64,000 nt of DNA, taken from positions 293,718,089-293,782,088 of the forward strand of contig NC_073746.1 in assembly GCF_029784135.1 (NCBI RefSeq), read 5' to 3'. The stretch is from Toxorhynchites rutilus septentrionalis. Lineage: Eukaryota; Arthropoda; Insecta; Diptera; Culicidae. The notes below the pieces were generated by a model. The model saw only the letters and a program-made list of their open reading frames with translations, was not told the origin of the DNA and ran no database searches. The translations under genes were made by a program, and so were the position numbers. Of this stretch, positions 56,201 to 64,000 are shown piece after piece; within the stretch, counting starts at the first letter, position 1, and the number at the start of each line of letters is the position of its first letter.

Positions 56201-57265
56201 CCCAGGTACGACAACTGCGCGAGTACTTCGCAGAACGCGCCAACCAAAACGCGCTATACCGGGCTGTCTGCGCCGCCGACAGAGGATACAGCGCTCTGCA
56301 CTTGGCGCAAGCGGAGTACCAACTCAACTGCAATCTGCAGACGGTGGAGGAGAAGATTGCAGCTTGGAAGCAGAAGGCAGTGCATGGTGCCCACCCCCAT
56401 CAACTGGACCGGCCACACGTCGACAAGGCCGCATCTAATCTGTGGCTAACGCGTGGTGAACTCTCTTCAGTAGTAGAAGCCGACATGATAGCCATCCAGG
56501 ACAGGATAATGCCGACGAGAAACTGCAGGCGGTACGTCTGGCATCAAGACGTTGATGACATTTGCCGGATGTGCCATCAACCAGGTGAAAACATAGAGCA
56601 CATTATGGGAGGCTGTCCCGTTTTGGCCAACGCAGCCTACACCGAGCGCCACAACAACGTGGCCCGTATTGTTCATCGACAACTGGCGCTCCAATGTGCT
56701 CTACTGGAAGACAACGTACCAAACTACCGGTACCTGCCTGCACCTGTCCTGGAAAATGACCGTTTCATGCTGTACTGGGATCGCACTGTTCTGACCGACC
56801 TCTCGATCCACCACAATCGCCCAGATATAATGGTTTACGACAAGAGCGACCGCAAAGTCACCATCATCGATGTCGCTATTCCACTGAACCAGAATCTGGA
56901 GGAGACCCACGGTCGCAAAATCTGCAAGTACCGACCATTGGCCGTGGAGCTCAAGGAACTGTGGGGGCTAAGGGAGGTCCCAAGAATTGTTCCAGTCGTT
57001 CTCTCTGGAACTGGAATTATCCCGAAGACACTTCTGGAAGCGCTAAAGGTGTTGAACATCGAGAAGGAATTGGCCGGCATCCAAAAGTCGGTCATCCTTA
57101 GCACCTGCGCGATTGTCCGACAATTCCTCGGTCAGGACTAAAACAGCACGAGCATGCAGATACGTGCATTCCGCAGAGCCTAGTCCCCCTTTGGCATTCA
57201 GAAGCCCGGGGGCAGGTGAAAATTCTGGCTAGGTTCGCCTAGTTAAGAAGTGAGATAAGTCTGCC
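53201..57265 (+). mobile_element. R4/Dong-like non-LTR retrotransposon, copy 2 (complete, 4.07 kb)
   Basis: The element starts TGGTTCTCAAATGGGG and ends AGATAAGTCTGCC. An exact 17-bp target duplication, ATAAAAATAAAAAAAAA, is present at 53184-53200 and 57266-57282. It has a 5' UTR of about 280 bp, a single ORF and a 3' UTR of about 125 bp. A single ORF with a C-terminal restriction-like endonuclease places it among the R2/R4/NeSL-type LINEs. The palm motifs are closest to R4/Dong/Rex6 as I know them. It is apparently intact. Confidence 0.93.
53479..57141 (+). CDS. R4/Dong-like polyprotein: HTH-like region, reverse transcriptase, CCHC, restriction-like endonuclease
   Basis: The ORF has 1220 codons from the ATG at 53479 with no interruption. 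Residues 88-150 (RRRIMWTHEMNEFVIRAYY...) resemble a Myb/trihelix-like DNA-binding region. Reverse transcriptase motifs follow: KYRPITCLSSLYKILS, AYIDYRKAYDSIPHSF (from residue 615), IFQGDSFSPLWFCLALNPLS and FYMDDLKVYA (Y-M-D-D at 725-728). The C-terminal CCHC-type motif begins at residue 1029 (CRMCHQPGENIEHIMGGC). The endonuclease residues P-D at 1115-1116 and D at 1131 (P-D-x14-D, in RPDIMVYDK...TIIDVAIP) are intact. The expected role is target-primed reverse transcription: nick the target, then copy the element RNA. All catalytic residues I can check are present. Copy 1 (2053-5654) is its broken near-twin. Confidence 0.95.
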   Translation: MELRSRRILRMRSPEEGPRTGAGPGTGVRASDQRLEGDVQERATSRVQPEELPPHGNSSHRHHQRNAAPTRRVATVRRQSSTLVGTTRRRIMWTHEMNEFVIRAYYICTALETDMSGRPRILAMFEEAYPEFVGRLDQNAMNARRRAIVRNNMLSQTQVDEIKQQVQRELSSRTSRASDVSRRSSVRLSNSFASGARESAPVEATVQQPPEPEDPQPDQQLLRDLVFHYDEAISQFRDTDPLSRPRIPKLQHSRRLTSAVKLMNEHVLPLHLVDAENMEELQLKVYCAAVATAKSLGYRIRPRGGLLQHLRERREPPWRRRLEQRILNKRAAIGRLMAYKRGSRSAKLCRQVAVIVRPTELRQLGAHQLTEKLDTLVQQLSVLTKRLKRYSDSAKRQEQNRMFRDNEKAFYDHISDEKPDYREGLPDISDVTNFWAVIWETPVQHRDGQMWLRREEESCGEIGEMPAIIVEENDVREASRYLRNWAAPGPDGVQNFWHKKLTVAHQKIAECFNKVLRDPHNLPEFATRGVTFLLPKDSNTLNPSKYRPITCLSSLYKILSSIITAKVSAHCEQHHIIAEEQKGCRKNTHGCKDQAIIDATIVGQAVYNQRNLSMAYIDYRKAYDSIPHSFLVRVLELYKIDPVVVRFLQHAMRQWSTSLHLSDGENVLQSRTLQIKRGIFQGDSFSPLWFCLALNPLSRTLNRNGHGYKIRYGDGAHEEVTHTFYMDDLKVYADSRQRLGVAIRAVKDISRDICMEFGLDKCRCAHLLKGQLTESGGYEVYDGEFIRDMVRGESYKYLGFRQLTGIRHSDIKTELRDKFLSRVNCVLRTFLNAGNKVRAINTFAVPLLTFSFGVVKWSKTNLEDLERRMRKAFKEAGMHHPQSALERVSLPRKEGGLGIVDISALCVAQVRQLREYFAERANQNALYRAVCAADRGYSALHLAQAEYQLNCNLQTVEEKIAAWKQKAVHGAHPHQLDRPHVDKAASNLWLTRGELSSVVEADMIAIQDRIMPTRNCRRYVWHQDVDDICRMCHQPGENIEHIMGGCPVLANAAYTERHNNVARIVHRQLALQCALLEDNVPNYRYLPAPVLENDRFMLYWDRTVLTDLSIHHNRPDIMVYDKSDRKVTIIDVAIPLNQNLEETHGRKICKYRPLAVELKELWGLREVPRIVPVVLSGTGIIPKTLLEALKVLNIEKELAGIQKSVILSTCAIVRQFLGQD

Positions 57266-57409
57266 ATAAAAATAAAAAAAAATTTAAACCCGATAAATGT
57301 GATGGCTTGTTTCTATCATGAAAAAAAACCTATAAACCAAAACAAAATAAGGATAACAGTGGAAATCTTTATATATACCGAGTACAACAAGCTCTTTCAT
57401 AAGGAGTCC

Positions 57410-58245
57410 CCTCGTCGGAAGTCAAAATCTTGGTCTGTCGCCAACTCGGTAAAGTCGGTAAAGAGGGAAAAATATCCACCGTCCGACTCGTTTCGGGTCA
57501 CTTTTGCTGGGTCCGTCCTTCCTGACCACGTTATGGAGGACAAGCTGAGGCTACCGGTGCGACTCTTCGTGCCAAAGCAAGTCACAGAGCAGCCTATTGT
57601 GCCAACAAGAAGCGCTGTGCCACTTGCGGAGAGCAACATGTGAGTGAACCCTGCAGTGCAACTAAGCAAAAGTGTCCATATTGCGGGGGAACCACATACG
57701 TTGATACTAGTGAAACTTACGAGATTCACTGGGAAAAACAGAAGCGCTCTCTAAAGGAACGATTGAAACGCACCTTCGTGGATATTTTGAAGGACGTTTC
57801 TCCACTGGCTCAACAACAACAACTACCTATAATTGCAAACAATGTCTTAGCCTCGCTGCTAGTTGACGGAATGGAAGCGGATACAGCTAACGAGGGCACA
57901 CCGTCATGGTGCAAAAATGACACCACTCCCTAAGTTTAAGAACAAATCCCTGCGGTGATAGCCTCTGTTAGCTTGTCTACGAAATCGTGTGTAGCGGACA
58001 AGCAAAATCAGGATCCTCCTAGCTTCCGTGGGAATACCTCACCTTTGGATGATCCATCACTCGAGGGACATGAAAAACCCTGATTGTTCCTGTTTCACCA
58101 TTAATTGTGGATCAAATATTCACGTTCTATAACGTTCCGACTCCATCAGAACCATTGTCACCGCAATGCTTCCGGTAGTACAGACTTATTTGGAGAATGC
58201 AAATTGGCTACTCCTTGCAATGATTATCTGTCTCGATTTTGATTG
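57410..58245 (+). pseudogene. ORF1 fragment of an I-clade-like LINE
   Basis: It matches ORF1 of the element at 9968-11317 from about its residue 143 (VKIL...RQLGKV, then PSDSFRVTFAGSVLPDHVM, KLRLPVRLFVPK) to its end (a TIVTAMLPVVQTY-like patch near 58150-58245). The first zinc knuckle is deleted. The second and third survive in shifted frames (CATCGEQH near 57620; CPYCGG). There are several frameshifts and stops, and ORF2 is absent. It lies within 150 bp downstream of the intact R4/Dong-like element on the same strand. Confidence 0.85.
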
Positions 58246-58249
58246 TGTT

Positions 58250-59755
58250 GTATTTTGTGAGCGGCAAGTATCGTGTGTTGTGTATTGTGTATTGGCAGGC
58301 CCGAAAGCAATTTTAATTTGATAAAATTCGAATGAAAATTGTTACTCGATGTCGTTCGAATACTTAGAAGGAATAGTCCTTGTGTGATTCTACTAGTTTA
58401 TAATGAAAACCTTGTCGATAACGCATGTTATTCTCTATTTGAAATATCCCACCTTGTATGCACACACTTGGTGCGTTACTATCCTCGGGATCGCGCACTC
58501 GATTGGGTCGCACCTAGCAGAGCCCATATTCAGACAGGCAGCAGTATAAGTGATATCGACACAGTGTAACAGAGAGTGTTGGGGGTTCCTCGGTTTTAGG
58601 AGCCACACAGTACTAACCTAACCGTTTTTCTTCAAATTTTCTTGCATTCCTGGCTAAACTTTATTCATAACATAAAATCATCATCGGACACAATTTTCGT
58701 TCAAGATTTTCCCCACTTGCAGAGAATGTTTTACTTTTTTACATAGAACACATGTTTGATACGGCAGAGCTAATTTTCAATTATTTTTGTTTGAACAGCG
58801 TGTTTGTTCTACCCGAAAACCCGTTATCATGTTTGGCTTTACAGAAATGGAACATTGAGCTCTATGTCGTCTATGTTGAATTGCGTGGCAAAGTAGCCAA
58901 ATGTGGCTGCAAATGTGCACAACTCGATTGGACTTGAGTCGAACGGATTACAGAATGCAAAATTGCGATGCGTTCGGGTGATTCTAACTTGGATTCCAGA
59001 ATATGGGTGAGTAGTTGATCAGGAGACAGAATTTCTGACGAAATAACGATATTGATTTCATCAGAATATATTTTGTCGACTAACCAAACTAAAAAATTGT
59101 GTATGAGATCCTCGCTTTTCCCATTCAAGCAAATAGGAAGAAACGAATCCGGCCGGACTACATACGCGCTGTAATGTTATGACAAATGCATTGCGATTGG
59201 AGCTGGCAAAGACTGTGTCGACGTTGCTCATGATAGCATCTTGCAAGAGAATGTATTCATCCGATTTTGTTGATTGTGTCGTAGGAATCGCAGTCGTTTG
59301 CTCTCTGTAGCGTTGTCCTGATTATATCGAATCGTCATATGAAGCACATAAAAATCCATCGAACTCACTCTCTTGTTTGTTCCGACCAAATGTTCCTAAA
59401 TATTAGTTCAATATGAAAAATGATGTTCATACTGAATGAAGTACCCATGGTGGGTTTTGTTGTATGATGTTTATGCAACATCCGAACTATGTTAAAATAA
59501 TTTTATTTCAATTTTGTTACTAAATCTAAAAATACTAAATCAGATCGGGATCAGAAATAGGGGACGGCGGAAAAATTTGGAGTTATATGTATTGTTTGAA
59601 GCCAAAAACAGGCAAAAATAATCATTCAATTTTTTTCCTGCATATGGGTGTTAAATATATGGTAATCCTAACGGTATCATATATCGTATCATTTATAGTT
59701 TACAACCTATTATCATGCCTACCAAGTTTTTTGTGTACAAGATTTTTGTACACAA
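58250..59755. other. No confident feature
   Basis: Overlapping minus-strand frames at 58871-59128 and 59061-59246 may be a very degraded retroelement piece, but I see no diagnostic motif. Confidence 0.3.
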
Positions 59756-59759
59756 GATT

Positions 59760-60545
59760 TATATATACAGCCATTCCATGCCAAAACGATACAGGGATTC
59801 TCAGATTTTCGTGAAAAGTGGTAAGTTTGTTCTTTATCGCAAAATATTACACCCGTATTTGTTTATTACGGTGCCCATTTCCATTTTAGGGTGATCCGAA
59901 AAATATTTTTTTTCGCCTTTTTCCCAAAAATGACTTTTTAACTACTGGACCGATTCAGATGTTTGATATATCAAATTAAAGCCAATTACTTAGTCTTTTT
60001 TTGAAAAAAATATAATCGATTCATCGATGGTATTTGTTGTTTGTTTTCATGGCTTCGGACTAGAGGGCACTATATTTTTTATATTTTTTCTTGTAAGATG
60101 GAGATTTTCCACTCAACATATCCAAAAATTAGTGTGTTTTTTTCGTTTTTAAGTTACGAATTTATTTTTTAAATTATTTTTATAATTTAACCGATTGTTG
60201 AAAAAATCTAAATTTCCCCCCTTTTTTCAAAGTTTTTTGAAAAAATTGTAACTTTTGAACTACTTAACTGATTTAAGTGATCGACATATCAAATTTAAGG
60301 CAAATGTTACAAAAATTACAAAAAATTACATTTTTGAAAAAAAATAGTTTTTGTTTTAGTAATCATTGCTTTTGTTAGTTTTTCATAGTTTCCTCAGTTA
60401 AAGATAGAGGGTGCTATATTTTTTTATATTTTTTCTTGAAAGCTGAGACTTTTTACATAACATTTTCAGAAATTAAAGATATGTCTTTTTTCGTGTTTGA
60501 GTTATGATTTTTCAAATTTAACTTGTCTTTCTTTGTTCAATATAC
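59760..60545 (+). repeat. Single-ended copy of the CATTCCATGCC palindromic family
   Basis: It starts CATTCCATGCCAAAACGATA and continues TTCTCAGATTTTCGTG, AAAGTGGTAA and TTCTTTATCGCAAAATATT as in 45586-46406. It contains the internal ACTGGACCGATTCAGATG and GATCGACATATCAAATT units. The mirror end is missing, so it is truncated on the right, next to another MITE. Confidence 0.65.
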
Positions 60546-60547
60546 CT

Positions 60548-61264
60548 AGTGGGGGCAAAGTGGTCACTCGCACATATCAAGCTAAATGAGATAAATTTAT
60601 GCGTTTTTTCGTCCAAATTTGTTCAAATCATATTTGATATAGTAGGTACATATATGAAATGAACTTGGCCTATTCATCTAGAGTCTCCATTTAAATTTTC
60701 TCATGCATCCAAAAACGTAGTAAGAAACACATAACGTTCCGCATAATGAGGCTTGGTTTAGTTGGAGTGGCATATTTATCCAGAGTCCAAGCCACAAAAG
60801 GATCCTTTTCATGGGCAGAATGTGATACGGTATATAAGCTTTAGTGAACAGAACATTGTAAAGCGTTTTTCACCTATGACTACTTTGCCCCCAAACATCA
60901 AAGTAATTTCTATGCTTATTAATCGTTGAGATTAAACAAAATATGTGTTCACATCTCCTAGAATATGTGAACGTTCGTCTAAACAGATGCTTTGATCAAT
61001 ACATCAGATTGAATAAACTAAATTTCACGAGAAACTCCTTAGATACCATGCGCACAGGACAACGGCCTAATGGCTATCGAGAGAGCAATTTCTGTTTTTA
61101 TTTATATTTTGACATGCGGCAGCTCTACTGAAGTACAGGGTGACTCAAAAGTCATAAAAATCTTCAAACATAAGGTGACTATCGATACGACATCTATAGT
61201 CAATAGTTATACTACCAAACAAGCAAGTGACCACTTTGCCACCCATGACCAATTTGCCCCCACT
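60548..61264. mobile_element. MITE-like element with AGTGGGGGCAAAGTGGTCA ends (717 bp)
   Basis: The left end AGTGGGGGCAAAGTGGTCAC faces an inverted right end. There the motif appears twice: GTGACCACTTTGCC and, 8 bp later, TGACCAATTTGCCCCCACT. An internal inverted TTTGCCCCCA also occurs near 60888. The interior has only short frames (60943-61131 among them) without domains. The target duplication is unclear. Confidence 0.65.
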
Positions 61265-61269
61265 TTGTT

Positions 61270-61680
61270 TTAATCGCAAATACTCTCTTTTTGTTTTCCA
61301 CCTTCTTTGTTTCTATTCACGCGGCTGCATAAGCTGCCCGTTATTGAAAGCACGTTTAGATAAGCACACAAATGGACGAAACAAACATATGAGAAAATGG
61401 AAATGCTTTCAATTATCATCAATTTGAACCAATTAAAGACTTTAGGATTGTAATGTAGAGCATATCAAACAAATCATAGAGAATTTCCGTTTCAATTGGT
61501 AGCTTTATTTCATAAAACCTGCTTTGGTTTTAGTTTTCTGATTTGGCATCCTCAATGAAAGACGTAGTCTTACGTCAAAAAAATGACAAGTAATGTTGTA
61601 TGACAGATATTTAAGATTTTCAAATCGTTCAGAAGTCTAAATTAGGTTGTTTATGCTTATTCAAAGCTCCCTATGTACTC
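61270..61680. other. Noncoding stretch
   Basis: Nothing was recognised. Confidence 0.35.
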
Positions 61681-61684
61681 TACA

Positions 61685-62210
61685 CTCAAACTAGCGTTGA
61701 CAAAAACATTTCGAATCGAGCGGAAAAAATGCTTTTTCGTTTGCTGACGGGTGAAATGAACAAATAAAAGCACCTTTTTCAAAGGCTCAACATATGTTTC
61801 TGATATCTCTTTCTCTCAGACTGAACTTCAGCTTGGGATTGTACCAGAAAAAAGGCCAAACGATGTCAACGGGGATTGAAACCAAGGCCGGCTGGAATGC
61901 AAGACTGTTTTACACGGCCCGCATGATAATATTACACCTCATTATAAAATAATGTTGGAAAGAGTTTTGTAAGACTAAAAAGGAGATCATAAACGTGAAT
62001 CTATATCCTTTTCGGTCTGGGCCGAGTATATGGCAAAGAATGCGAATAGCTTTAATGTGTGCTTATTTGCTTGCTCTCATATTGCTATAACATGTATATT
62101 ATACAAATTCTATACCAGTATGGGAGGGTAGCACATTTTCTGTTATTTTTGAGCTCATTTAATGTGATAAATCGGGATGCCGAAACAGGTGCTAAAAATT
62201 AATGTTGGGT
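61685..62210 (+). repeat. Uninterrupted copy of the dispersed repeat split at 13115-14820
   Basis: The blocks AACTAGCGTTGAC, AATAAAAGCACC, TCTCAGACTGAACTTCAGCT, GGGATTGAAACCAAGG and TATGGCAAAG...CCAGTATGG lie in one run here. This defines the element of which the 13-14.8 kb region is the interrupted copy. The ends and the class are unknown. Confidence 0.6.
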
Positions 62211-62419
62211 GTAGGAACCTGTATGGCAATGCAAAGTTTGATCTGAAATTCAAAAGTATTTCACATTTATAACATAAAACAGTACATTATGATCTCAAAA
62301 TATCTAATCAATATGACAATGCGCTGTACCTAAACTCTTTGAACCCGCAGGGACTTGTCCCGAACCCTAAACGTAAAATAAACCAACAGTTCCACTGAAA
62401 GTTCACAAGGTTGACGTCT

Positions 62420-62830
62420 AGATGGCACCTCTTGCAAAAATATATTTGACTATCACAAAGCACCATCTTTCAATGGACACGTGTCAAAATTTGACAGCAA
62501 TCGGTCGATTGGTTCGTGAGTTGCTGCATTGAGAGTGAAGCAACTTTTGTTATTGTGAAAAAAATGGAAAAATCACAAATCAATAAAAACGATGGTAAAA
62601 TTGCATGAATTGGGCTTCGAATTGCTTCCGCATCCACCGTATTCTCCAGATCATTTCGCAGACCTGAAGAGAATGCTCGCTGGCAACAAAATGAAAGACC
62701 GATGATGAAGTGATTACCGAAACTGAGGCCTATTTTAAGGAAAACCGAAAAATTCAATTCAATTCTTTGTTGTATAATCGCTGTATCGGCCTCGAAGGCA
62801 ATTATGTTAAATAATAAAACTGAATTTTGC
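62420..62830 (+). pseudogene. Internally deleted mariner, C-terminal transposase remnant
   Basis: The frame from 62592 reads MVKLHELGFELLPHPPYSPD, the third catalytic region of mariner. There HFADLK replaces the usual L-A-P-S-D, so the catalytic Asp is lost. After a frameshift come EVITETEAYFKENRKIQ and YNRCIGLEGNYVK. The upstream 62480-62580 resembles a mariner 5' leader. The middle of the gene is missing. Confidence 0.7.
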
Positions 62831-64000
62831 AAAAAAACAAAACAAAAAACAAAAAACAAAACAAAACAAAAAGTTTGTATCTGTGAAACATACCAGATCG
62901 TAAAGGAATGTTCACCATTGAAAAAAAAGCACTTTCAAAACAATGTGCAGTGATACCGAATTCTAAGTATCGGATAATAATACGGAATATGTGGTATTCT
63001 CTTTGAGCCAGATGATCCTGACATTAGTTTGAAAAAACGTCTTTGGTGGAAAATATTCTCGTTTCTCTAACACACATATGAACAGATAGAGATTTACCAA
63101 TACCAGAGTCAATTAAAATGTTTATTGCACCATCCGTTCATCGAAGTTTACATTGTTTTGCAAACAAAACTCCCTCCTCAATCTGAACTTTGCCCCAGGC
63201 GGACATTCAATTAGTTGACAACGGAGTACCTACTGTTGTCCCGACGGGTGAATCATATCGCTACAGGTGCACACCCAAACGTCAACAACTGTTGCCGACA
63301 CGATGGGTGGGGAGGGAGGCTGTGGTGGCTTCGGAATAGTGACGATGAGTGACACAAAGTTTGGCATTGAGTTTGCTCGTTTCGGTGTGTACTTCTGATA
63401 GTAAATTTACCACACAAAAAGACTGCAGACAACGAGTTCATTCCGCTCCCAGCATTATCGACTGAACTTCGGCATCACAGCGCGTGGTTTCGAGTTCAAA
63501 GCGGGTTGAAATTCCGCGAAGAGATACTCGATCAGGTTGAAAGTGTAGTCGCTCACTGAAATTTATCTGCCAGTAAATTGCGACAAGAGCCGCTTTGGAC
63601 TGTGCTGAAATGGATTTTTGTCATAAAATCCAACAAGCTCCGTTGTGTTCCGGTTCATAAATCAACCAATGCATCGGGATTGGATAACTACTTAAGCGTA
63701 GCTTGAATTCCTCTGCCGGTTATATTTCAATCGGTGTAACGAAGTAACTCTATTATATTCGTATTATTATTGTTTTTACGTATTACATTGTTTTATGAAT
63801 CAAGGGAAAATTGAGCGAAAGCTGGAAGGTACGGTACCTTTAAACAGGGGGCGTCGTTTAGGAAAAAAGGAGCACTGTTCGCTCAGGCTGATCAATATTT
63901 ATGAGGTAATAAAAAACGATGATTTTTCCTGCAGGTGTTCATCATGTCCGAAAGCAAGTTCAGATTCTACAAAAACAGGAAGTAGGGGAAATGGGGGGGA
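62831..64000. other. No confident feature
   Basis: An A/C-rich tract lies at 62834-62872. The rest has no recognisable gene or repeat. Confidence 0.35.

Noticed and set aside
53632..57104. Several minus-strand open frames of 60-110 codons.
   Set aside because: All are antisense to the 1220-codon R4/Dong-like ORF. The same frames appear antisense to copy 1 at 2057-5709.
1..64000. Prokaryotic-style defence or toxin-antitoxin system.
   Set aside because: The window is eukaryotic: spliced gene, SINEs, LINEs, ITm transposons. No operon-like gene clusters exist.

Overview
This is eukaryotic DNA, almost certainly from a mosquito-like dipteran. It is AT-rich, has no operons and consists mostly of transposable elements. 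The elements are of insect type: tRNA-headed SINEs resembling those of culicine mosquitoes, mariner, Tc1 and DD41D transposons, a BEL/Pao relic, an I-clade LINE and two copies of a LINE with a restriction-like endonuclease. The species is not determined. No database was searched, and family names rest on motifs read by eye.

Layout: 1-1.3 kb has no confident gene. From 1.3 to 11.9 kb lies a nested stack: a long inverted-repeat element (arms 1316-1900 and 11371-11912) split by an I-clade LINE (5931-11370, minus), whose A-rich tail is in turn split by an R4/Dong-like LINE (copy 1, 1902-5930, minus, broken). From 12 to 16 kb there are degraded transposon pieces, including a Tc1/mariner relic and a LINE scrap.

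From 17.9 to 32.0 kb runs the one convincing host gene. It is a minus-strand multi-exon gene with eight exons whose splice sites and phases agree, and it is partial at both ends. It encodes a long, probably disordered, basic protein full of R-R-x-S motifs. Its last visible intron (18.0-29.9 kb) is about 11.9 kb long. That intron holds a nearly intact mariner (20380-21653), two SINEs of one family, a tail-to-tail palindromic Tc1 derivative (24843-27722) and, inside that, a foldback-like insertion bounded by inverted 17-bp minisatellite arrays.

From 33 to 48 kb there are further elements: a 2.4-kb inverted-repeat element carrying a SINE with a perfect 14-bp duplication, a three-copy MITE family, a DD41D relic, BEL/Pao and Tc1 relics, another SINE, and a palindromic element between direct repeats. 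From 48 to 53 kb lie a reverse-strand SINE and an internally deleted mariner that still encodes only its DNA-binding part. From 53.2 to 57.3 kb is the intact R4/Dong-like element (copy 2, 1220-residue ORF, 17-bp target duplication), followed by a piece of I-clade ORF1. The rest of the window is MITEs, dispersed repeats and a deleted mariner.

No bacterial-type system, CRISPR array or genuine tRNA/rRNA gene was found. The most notable items are the intact restriction-like-endonuclease LINE with its apparent preference for A-rich LINE tails, the nested insertion history, and the foldback-like element with minisatellite termini.
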